Position numbers and translations under genes: made by a program. From DALYJJ01 sp031969915 (GTDB taxonomy: Bacteria; Acidobacteriota; Terriglobia; Bryobacterales; Bryobacteraceae), in contig DALYJJ010000228.1 in assembly GCA_031969915.1 (NCBI GenBank), forward strand, positions 1 through 6,854: a stretch of 6,854 nucleotides of DNA, read 5' to 3'. The notes beneath the pieces are model-generated. The model saw nothing but the letters and a program-made list of their open reading frames with translations. It was not told the origin of the DNA and searched no databases. This document shows, one piece after another, positions 1 to 4,603 of the stretch; position 1 is the stretch's first letter; every line of letters starts with the position of its first letter.

Positions 1-565
1 CGAACCTCACGGGCGCCTGCAAGCCGCCGGCGCCCGTGACGTTCGGGAGCGTCCAACCGGGGAAGGGCAGAAACAACTCCCGTGCGCCGGTGGCCAGGAT
101 GAGCTGGTTGAACGAGACCGTGGCGCGCGCTTCGTTGGTTTCCACCGTCACCTGATTGCCTTCACCTCCGACAATGCGGGTTTGGGGAAGAAAATCGAAC
201 GAAGCCAGTTCGAGTCGGCGGAACCACTCGCGGCCGCCCGACTGGCCGCGCCAGATCTGGCCTCCGGCGGCTGGGTTGTCGTCGAGGAGAGTAACCTTGC
301 GGCCGGATTCGGCGGCGGCGGCCGCGGCGGCGATCCCCGCAGGTCCGGCTCCGGCAATCAGGATATCGGCGCTGGCCGAACGCGGCGCCGGGGGCGGGTC
401 GCCCAACGCGACCTGACAGGTCCGCACGTGCGGCACGCCCTCCACCGTCGCGCGGCATTCATAGCAGACGCCCATGCCGCAGAGGGGCGCGCGGGGCTGA
501 CCGCCAACGCTGGTGCGAAATGCCCGCCCTTCGGTCATGAACTGCGCGGCCAGCGTCTTATGCAT
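1..565 (-). CDS. Fused [2Fe-2S] ferredoxin / FAD-NAD(P) oxidoreductase, D-hydroxyproline dehydrogenase alpha-type (3' end cut by window)
   Basis: The reading frame runs from ATG at 565-563 to the left edge without a stop, so 188 residues are visible and the C-terminus is missing. Residues 28-50 hold a ferredoxin cluster motif, LCGMGVCYEC followed by RTC, giving Cys29, Cys34, Cys37 and Cys50 (C-x4-C-x2-C-x12-C). After a Pro/Ala-rich linker (57-66) comes an FAD-binding Rossmann motif, DILIAGAGPAG (67-77), an acidic strand end (LLDDNPAAGGQIWRG), and the second nucleotide motif ILATGARE (156-163) followed by PFPGWTLPNVTGAGGLQ. This layout is that of the small [2Fe-2S] and the FAD subunits of HcnAB-like and D-hydroxyproline dehydrogenases joined in one chain. 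It probably passes electrons from the neighbouring DAO-type subunit to an acceptor. The start overlaps the upstream stop by 8 bp (ATGCATAA). An in-frame TGA at 601-599 with no other start codon after it makes 565 the earliest start. The ferredoxin's usual first beta-hairpin is absent. Other members of this oxidoreductase group cannot be excluded. Confidence 0.85.
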   Translation of the reverse strand, partial: MHKTLAAQFMTEGRAFRTSVGGQPRAPLCGMGVCYECRATVEGVPHVRTCQVALGDPPPAPRSASADILIAGAGPAGIAAAAAAAESGRKVTLLDDNPAAGGQIWRGQSGGREWFRRLELASFDFLPQTRIVGGEGNQVTVETNEARATVSFNQLILATGARELFLPFPGWTLPNVTGAGGLQAPVRF

Positions 566-1661
566 GGGGGGCGTGCTCGCGGCTTGGAAGATAGGGAGTC
601 ACAGGGATCTTCGAGGCGCGGCCCAGAAGTTGCGCCGCAAGGACATGCGCCGTTCCGAGACAGGTCGTGATCCCGAGGCCCTCATGGCCGGTAGCCAGAT
701 AGATCCGCTTGGAGTTTTGATAGGGGCCGATCAGCGGCAGACTGTCGGGAGTCGCCGCGCGGAAGCCCGTCCAGGCGCGGATACCGCTCAGCCGGGCAAT
801 CGAGGGCATGTACTCGACGGCGCGGCGCAGCATCCATTGCAGCATGTGCGGCTCGATCTTCGGGTCCGTAGCCCCGAACTGGCGGCTTGAGCCGATGAGG
901 GCCTGCCCGGTGGCGCGGGGCTGAACGTTGAAGGCCACGGAGTCCGCTTTGGAACCGTGCGCGCTTTTCAAGTAACCCAGCTCGACTAACTGGTGCCGGA
1001 CCCAGCCGGGATAACGGTCCGTAATCAGTAAGTGCCCCTTTCGGGGACGAACCGGAGCTTCCGGAGTGAGCTTCGACGCCCAGGCGCCGGTGGCGTTCAC
1101 GACAATATCCCCTTCCATCCGGCTGCCGTCGCTCAGCACGGCGGCGCCCTCCGCCAGGCACTGCACTTCGGCTTGAACGACGGCGCTCCCCTGCAGGAAG
1201 GCCCGCGTAGCCACGGGCGGATAAACAACGCTGTCCTCGGGAACCCGGAGCGCGCCGGCGAGGCCGGGACGCAGATTCGGCTCGGCCCCGGCGAGTTGGT
1301 GCGCATCGAGGACCTCGACGGGCACCTGACGGGCGGAGTAGAAGGCGCGCTTACGTTCCACCTCCGCCATTTCCTCTTCGTCCGCGGCCACCCACAGCGT
1401 CCCGCAGGCGAGCGGTTCGACGCCCGCGGGAAGTTCAGGAAGCGCCTCCGCCCATAGCTGTTGCGAGAGGCGTGTCAGTTGAAACTGGGCCTCGGAATCG
1501 TCCATCACGACGATGTGGCCCATGCCGGCGGCGGTCGCGCCGCCTCCGGGGATCCTGGACTCAATGACCGTGACGCGCAGGCCGGCGCGGGTGAGTTCCC
1601 GGGCGCAGGCCGCGCCGACGATGCCGGCGCCGACGATCACCACGTCGGCGGTTTTGCTCAC
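558..1661 (-). CDS. FAD-dependent DAO-family oxidoreductase, D-hydroxyproline dehydrogenase beta-like
   Basis: This is a 367-residue member of the D-amino-acid oxidase/glycine oxidase superfamily. The N-terminus carries the FAD dinucleotide motif VVIVGAGIVGAACA (GxGxxG at 11-16) and the ribose-binding acid Glu34 at the end of VTVIES. Next come GGGATAAGMGH (39-49) and VVMDD, a stretch I associate with hydroxyproline-type dehydrogenases. The C-terminus has GFRAATPDSLPLIGP and ATGHEGLGIT (GHEGLG at 325-330), the usual second FAD-contact region. The likely role is cytoplasmic oxidation of cis-4-hydroxy-D-proline to pyrroline-4-hydroxy-2-carboxylate, together with the next gene's electron-transfer domains. 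I chose the GTG start at 1661 because it overlaps the epimerase stop as GTGA and has a GGGGGA ribosome site 7 nt upstream (1674-1669). A TTG at 1679 would add six residues. Substrate assignment rests mainly on the adjacent epimerase; sarcosine, glycine or D-proline remain possible substrates. Confidence 0.9.
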   Translation of the reverse strand: MSKTADVVIVGAGIVGAACARELTRAGLRVTVIESRIPGGGATAAGMGHIVVMDDSEAQFQLTRLSQQLWAEALPELPAGVEPLACGTLWVAADEEEMAEVERKRAFYSARQVPVEVLDAHQLAGAEPNLRPGLAGALRVPEDSVVYPPVATRAFLQGSAVVQAEVQCLAEGAAVLSDGSRMEGDIVVNATGAWASKLTPEAPVRPRKGHLLITDRYPGWVRHQLVELGYLKSAHGSKADSVAFNVQPRATGQALIGSSRQFGATDPKIEPHMLQWMLRRAVEYMPSIARLSGIRAWTGFRAATPDSLPLIGPYQNSKRIYLATGHEGLGITTCLGTAHVLAAQLLGRASKIPVTPYLPSREHAPHA

Positions 1662-2593
1662 CGGCGAATCCCCCAACAAAAGGGGTCGCTCTCATCCAGG
1701 ATCAAACGGGCTTCGGCGTTCACGAAGGCCGAGCCCTTGACAAAGGGTTGAATGCTCCCGCCGCGGATCTCGACGCGGCCGTCGAAGTAACTCCCGACGA
1801 TGCTCTCCTGGCGCCAGACTTCGCCTTCCTTCAGTTTGCCGTCTTCATACAGGCAGGCGAGCTTGGCACTGGTGCCCGTGCCGCAAGGCGAACGGTCGTA
1901 GGCGCGTCCGGGGCAGAGCACGAAGTTCTTCGACTGGCCGAGAGACGAGGATCCGAAGACCTCGATGTGATCGATCTCGCCGCCGTCTTTGCCGGTGATG
2001 CCGTTCGCGGTAAGGGCCTGGCGGATCTTCCAGGTAAACTCCGTCAATGCGTCCAGGTTCGACAAAGTAAGGGCCACCGGGCTCTTGTCGACTAAGTAGA
2101 ACCAATTTCCGCCCCAAGCGATGTCGCCCCGGACCGCGCCGTACCCTTCCACTTGCACTTCAACCTGTTTGCGGTAGCGATAACTGGCGACGTTTCCGAT
2201 CTCCACCTGGCCGTCTTCGAGGAGTTCCACCGTGACCGGCCCCACCGGGGTGTCGAGCCGCTGGACGCCGGGTTCCATGCGCTTCAGATACGCCAGGGTG
2301 GCGACCAGGCCGATTGTTCCGTGCCCGCACATGCCCAGGTAACCGACGTTATTGAAAAAGATCACACCGGCAGAGCAACCTTGCTCATGAGGATCGGTGA
2401 GGAGGGCGCCGACGATGGCGTCATTGCCCCTTGGCTCGTTCACAATGGCGCTGCGAAACCGGTCGTGATGGTCGCGGAAGCGCGCCAGGCGTTCGCTCAA
2501 AGGGCCCTGGCCCAGGTCCGGCCCGCCCGAAACGACAAGGCGCGTGGGCTCGCCACCGGTGTGGCTGTCGACGATATGGATTTCACGGGGCAT
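1658..2593 (-). CDS. 4-hydroxyproline 2-epimerase (proline racemase superfamily)
   Basis: This 311-residue protein has full family length and begins IHIVDSHTGGEPTRLV, the classic N-terminus. Both catalytic cysteines of the two-base racemase/epimerase mechanism are present: Cys89 in MCGHGTIG and Cys237 in DRSPCGTGTSAK. Having both argues against the trans-3-hydroxyproline dehydratase branch, where the second Cys is replaced. The Gly after CGH (MCGHG, not the MCGHN typical of proline racemases) points to hydroxyproline epimerase. The reaction is trans-4-hydroxy-L-proline to cis-4-hydroxy-D-proline, cofactor-free and cytoplasmic. The D product is the substrate expected for the two oxidoreductases downstream. 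The homologue is called lhpA or hypE in different organisms. The start is secure because an in-frame TAG lies 9 nt upstream of the ATG. The ribosome site is weak: a GGAAGG sits 18 nt upstream, so translation may depend on coupling to the DUF885 gene ending 25 bp away. Confidence 0.95.
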   Translation of the reverse strand: MPREIHIVDSHTGGEPTRLVVSGGPDLGQGPLSERLARFRDHHDRFRSAIVNEPRGNDAIVGALLTDPHEQGCSAGVIFFNNVGYLGMCGHGTIGLVATLAYLKRMEPGVQRLDTPVGPVTVELLEDGQVEIGNVASYRYRKQVEVQVEGYGAVRGDIAWGGNWFYLVDKSPVALTLSNLDALTEFTWKIRQALTANGITGKDGGEIDHIEVFGSSSLGQSKNFVLCPGRAYDRSPCGTGTSAKLACLYEDGKLKEGEVWRQESIVGSYFDGRVEIRGGSIQPFVKGSAFVNAEARLILDESDPFCWGIRR

Positions 2594-2618
2594 GTTGCGT
2601 TGCTATCGCGGCCTTCCG

Positions 2619-4367
2619 TCAGTTTATGCCGTAGAAGCGCCAGGCGGACTGCTGGTCGCGGGTGAGTTTCTGGCTGGTCATCGCCGCTCGCAGCAGTTCG
2701 ATCGGGATGCGGCCTTCCGTCAGGAAGCGATCGTGGAACTGCCGGTTGGTCATCTTACCGGACTGAACCAGTTCCTTGTGAAGCGAGCGGATCTGGAGAC
2801 CGCCGAGTAAGTAAGCCGCCTGATAGAGCGGGCTGTAGTTACCGGCGAAGGAGCGGCGGACTTCGGCTGTGGCATTGTCCCGTTCGTGGCCCACTTTGTT
2901 CACCAGGAAGTCGATGCACTCCTGAGGCGTCATCTTGCCCAGGTGGAAGCTCAGGCTGAAGATGATGCGCGCGCAGCGGTGCATGCGCCAGAAAAGCATA
3001 CCAATCTTGTTTTCCGGCGTCTTCGGAAAGTTCATGTCCCAGAGCAGCATTTCCCAGTAAAGAGCGAATCCCTCGCCGGAGAATGAAGTGGAAAACGCGT
3101 TCCGGTAGGACCGGTAGCGCTGATGCATGTACCCCTGGAGATGGTGACCCGGGATCAGCTCATGAAACACCGTGGCGCGCGCGAAGTGGATGTTGTTCCC
3201 CCGCAGGCTCATCAGCTTCTGTTCGTGGGCCATGGACTCCGTCGGGAAGGAGACCGAGATCACTTCGCCGCCGGTGAAAAACGGATTCACCAACTGGCGC
3301 TGCGGCGTCATCATTTCCATGCGCCAGGTTTCGAGCGCGACCGGCGGAATGGTGACCAGGTCGTGCTTGCGAAGAAACTCAACCGCTTCGTCCGCCAGGA
3401 ATTTGATCATCTCGGGTTGCTTGCCCGGCTCGACGTGCAGGGTCTTCACATACTCCAGCGCCTTCAGCCAATCGTCCCCGTAGCCTAACTCGCGTGACGC
3501 CTTCTTCATCTCGTTCTCGCACCAGGCGTACTCTTTGTTGGCCAGTTCGATGAGTTCTTCGGGCGTATACGGGATCCACTCTCGCGCCAGGTCGGTCAGC
3601 AGACCCTGGCGGCCGATGGGACTACCGATGATCTCTTCACTGTTGCGCACGCCCGCCAGCCGCTCCCGCAGATACCCGCCAAACGACTTCAAAGTGGCGT
3701 CCACCTCCTTGAACGGCGCATCGTTCCACCAGGTGAACAGCGGGTCGTAGCCGTTGTAGAAGTTGAACCAGGCGGTGAGCGCGGCGCGGAGCCGCTCGGC
3801 GGCTTGGGCTGCGTCGTTGGCGACCGTGCGCTTGGGTGGCGGCGATTTCTCCAGGGTCTCTCGTGCGGCGCGGATCCGCTTGTTGAGGTCATTCAGCGTG
3901 GCGGCCGCCTTGGCTGGGTCGAGCTTTTCCATCCGCTGGCGCGCCTCCGCCAGATCGATGATGGTCTGCGCGAACGGGATCAGCGTACGGATTTCGGCCG
4001 CCGACTGGGCCTCCAGGTCGAGTTTGCGGAGTTCGTAGCGGAGCTGGTTGGCGAATAGGAGATAGTCGACCCGGCCATCCTGCGAGAGCTTGTCGAAGTT
4101 GGTCTTCTCGAGCAGTTGGAGCCAATCGCCATAGAAGCGCTGCATCCGCTGGCGGCGCCCCGCCGAGAGGTCGATGTTATAGAACCGGTTGAGGCTGCCG
4201 CGATCGGCGGTGTAGTTCTCCACCATTCCCCGGAGTTCGCTGGTCAGGTCGCGAAGTTCGGACGGCTGGGCACGAAGAGCGGGGGCGCAGCAGAGCGCGC
4301 CGGCGAACGCGACAGCAAGAGCGGCCGTGAGCGCGCCGGGCGCGCGCCGGGGCCTCGAACAAGACAT
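2619..4367 (-). CDS. Secreted DUF885-family putative zinc metallopeptidase
   Basis: This 582-residue protein has an N-terminal signal peptide: basic SRPRRAPG, hydrophobic ALTAALAVAFAGALCC, and a likely cut after ALRA at residue 33. It has no proper lipobox. The mature protein is largely helical, with charged stretches. Its signature is VFHELIPGHHLQ, an HExxPGHH motif at 402-409, followed by GEGFALYWE (Glu432, Glu439). This resembles the HExxH-plus-downstream-Glu metal site of gluzincin peptidases. DUF885 proteins carry this arrangement, but their substrates are mostly unknown. I chose ATG 4367 because GGGAGGTGG lies 8 nt upstream and the signal peptide starts there; the frame is open 39 codons further upstream. 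It is the first gene of the minus-strand operon, 25 bp before the hydroxyproline epimerase. From that position I infer a role in releasing amino acids or hydroxyproline from peptides in the periplasm. The family call is strong; the substrate is a guess. Confidence 0.88.
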   Translation of the reverse strand: MSCSRPRRAPGALTAALAVAFAGALCCAPALRAQPSELRDLTSELRGMVENYTADRGSLNRFYNIDLSAGRRQRMQRFYGDWLQLLEKTNFDKLSQDGRVDYLLFANQLRYELRKLDLEAQSAAEIRTLIPFAQTIIDLAEARQRMEKLDPAKAAATLNDLNKRIRAARETLEKSPPPKRTVANDAAQAAERLRAALTAWFNFYNGYDPLFTWWNDAPFKEVDATLKSFGGYLRERLAGVRNSEEIIGSPIGRQGLLTDLAREWIPYTPEELIELANKEYAWCENEMKKASRELGYGDDWLKALEYVKTLHVEPGKQPEMIKFLADEAVEFLRKHDLVTIPPVALETWRMEMMTPQRQLVNPFFTGGEVISVSFPTESMAHEQKLMSLRGNNIHFARATVFHELIPGHHLQGYMHQRYRSYRNAFSTSFSGEGFALYWEMLLWDMNFPKTPENKIGMLFWRMHRCARIIFSLSFHLGKMTPQECIDFLVNKVGHERDNATAEVRRSFAGNYSPLYQAAYLLGGLQIRSLHKELVQSGKMTNRQFHDRFLTEGRIPIELLRAAMTSQKLTRDQQSAWRFYGIN

Positions 4368-4375
4368 CAAAACCA

Positions 4376-4384
4376 CCTCCCGGT
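4376..4384 (-). promoter_or_regulatory. Strong ribosome binding site deciding the DUF885 start
   Basis: On the minus strand GGGAGGTGG is followed by TTTTG and then ATG at 4367. The GGAGG core is 8 nt from the ATG. It fixes the start at the signal peptide and argues against the 39-codon in-frame upstream extension. Confidence 0.8.
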
Positions 4385-4490
4385 TGGTACGCGATTCCCG
4401 TAAGGTAGATCCTTCGCTCGCAGGTGTCAAACGCGCCGAAGGCGGCGGAGGTGGAGCGTCAGCAAAACCAGGGGAGAGAGGCATTAACAG

Positions 4491-4519
4491 ATTATAGATT
4501 TATCTTGACAATGGGTGCA
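4491..4519 (-). promoter_or_regulatory. Predicted sigma70-type promoter for the hydroxyproline operon
   Basis: Read on the minus strand, a perfect TATAAT (4496-4491) lies in an AT-rich island (about 4482-4504) within GC-rich DNA. A weak -35 hexamer, TGCACC (4519-4514, 3 of 6 matches), sits 17 nt upstream. Transcription would begin near 4484, giving a leader of roughly 117 nt before the DUF885 ATG. The -35 lies inside the spacer of the opposing promoter. This is a prediction from sequence only, and acidobacterial promoter consensus sequences are not well known to me. Confidence 0.5.
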
Positions 4520-4533
4520 CGTCGGAATAGGCT
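4505..4533 (+). promoter_or_regulatory. Predicted sigma70-type promoter for the TonB-dependent receptor
   Basis: A perfect TTGACA (4505-4510) is followed after exactly 17 nt by TAGGCT (4528-4533), which keeps the T, A and final T of the -10 consensus. Transcription would start near 4540, leaving a leader of about 64 nt. The leader holds a small hairpin, a LacI-type operator and the ribosome binding site. The promoter overlaps the opposing minus-strand promoter. Confidence 0.55.
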
Positions 4534-4537
4534 TTCT

Positions 4538-4550
4538 AGCGAACATCGCT
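4538..4550 (+). other. Small inverted repeat at the predicted mRNA 5' end
   Basis: AGCGA (4538-4542) and TCGCT (4546-4550) are perfect complements around a 3-nt ACA loop. The repeat falls at the predicted transcription start of the receptor gene. It could form a short 5' hairpin that stabilises the mRNA, or be a half-site for a regulator. A 5-bp stem can arise by chance. Confidence 0.3.
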
Positions 4551-4577
4551 TTGGTGAAGAAGGAATCTCGGCCACAT

Positions 4578-4591
4578 TGAAAGCGCTTACA
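4578..4591 (+). promoter_or_regulatory. LacI-family (cre-like) operator in the receptor leader
   Basis: TGAAAGCGCTTACA matches every fixed position of the LacI/CcpA-type operator pattern TGWAANCGNTNWCA, with the central CG and the 8-bp palindrome AAGCGCTT (4581-4588). It lies downstream of the predicted promoter, and its last base is the first A of the AAGGAG ribosome site. A bound repressor could block elongating polymerase. The match to the general LacI-family pattern is seen directly. Which regulator binds, and in response to which effector (often a sugar in this family), is inference. Confidence 0.6.
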
Positions 4592-4596
4592 AGGAG
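4591..4596 (+). promoter_or_regulatory. Ribosome binding site of the TonB-dependent receptor
   Basis: AAGGAG lies 7 nt before the ATG at 4604. This near-ideal spacing supports the chosen start, which is also where a signal peptide begins. Confidence 0.8.
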
Positions 4597-4603
4597 CGAC
4601 CGA

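Noticed and set aside
182..670. A 162-codon plus-strand frame at the left end
   Set aside because: It is Gly/Arg/Ala-rich, has no family features, and lies opposite the ferredoxin/FAD gene and the end of the DAO gene, both of which show conserved motifs.
682..1161. A 159-codon minus-strand frame inside the DAO-type gene
   Set aside because: It is a shifted frame of a gene with conserved FAD motifs and has low-complexity Arg/Gly/Pro content.
4325..4355. GC-only repeat-like stretch (GCGCGCCGGGCGCGCGCCGGGG) as a terminator or repeat element
   Set aside because: It lies within the coding region for the DUF885 signal peptide (Arg/Pro/Ala codons), has no following T-run on either strand, and fits normal high-GC codon use.
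4385..4389. GALCC in the DUF885 signal peptide as a lipobox
   Set aside because: Lipoprotein lipoboxes need Gly, Ala or Ser just before the Cys. Here the preceding residues are Leu and Cys, so ordinary signal peptidase I cleavage after ALRA is more likely.
4420..4440. TGTCAAACGCG as a second LacI-type operator on the operon side
   Set aside because: Only the left half-site resembles the pattern; the right half does not match, so it is no better than chance.
4368..4484. Upstream in-frame extension as the DUF885 start
   Set aside because: It would bury the signal peptide, it is Pro/Ser-rich without domain features, and an excellent ribosome site precedes the ATG at 4367.
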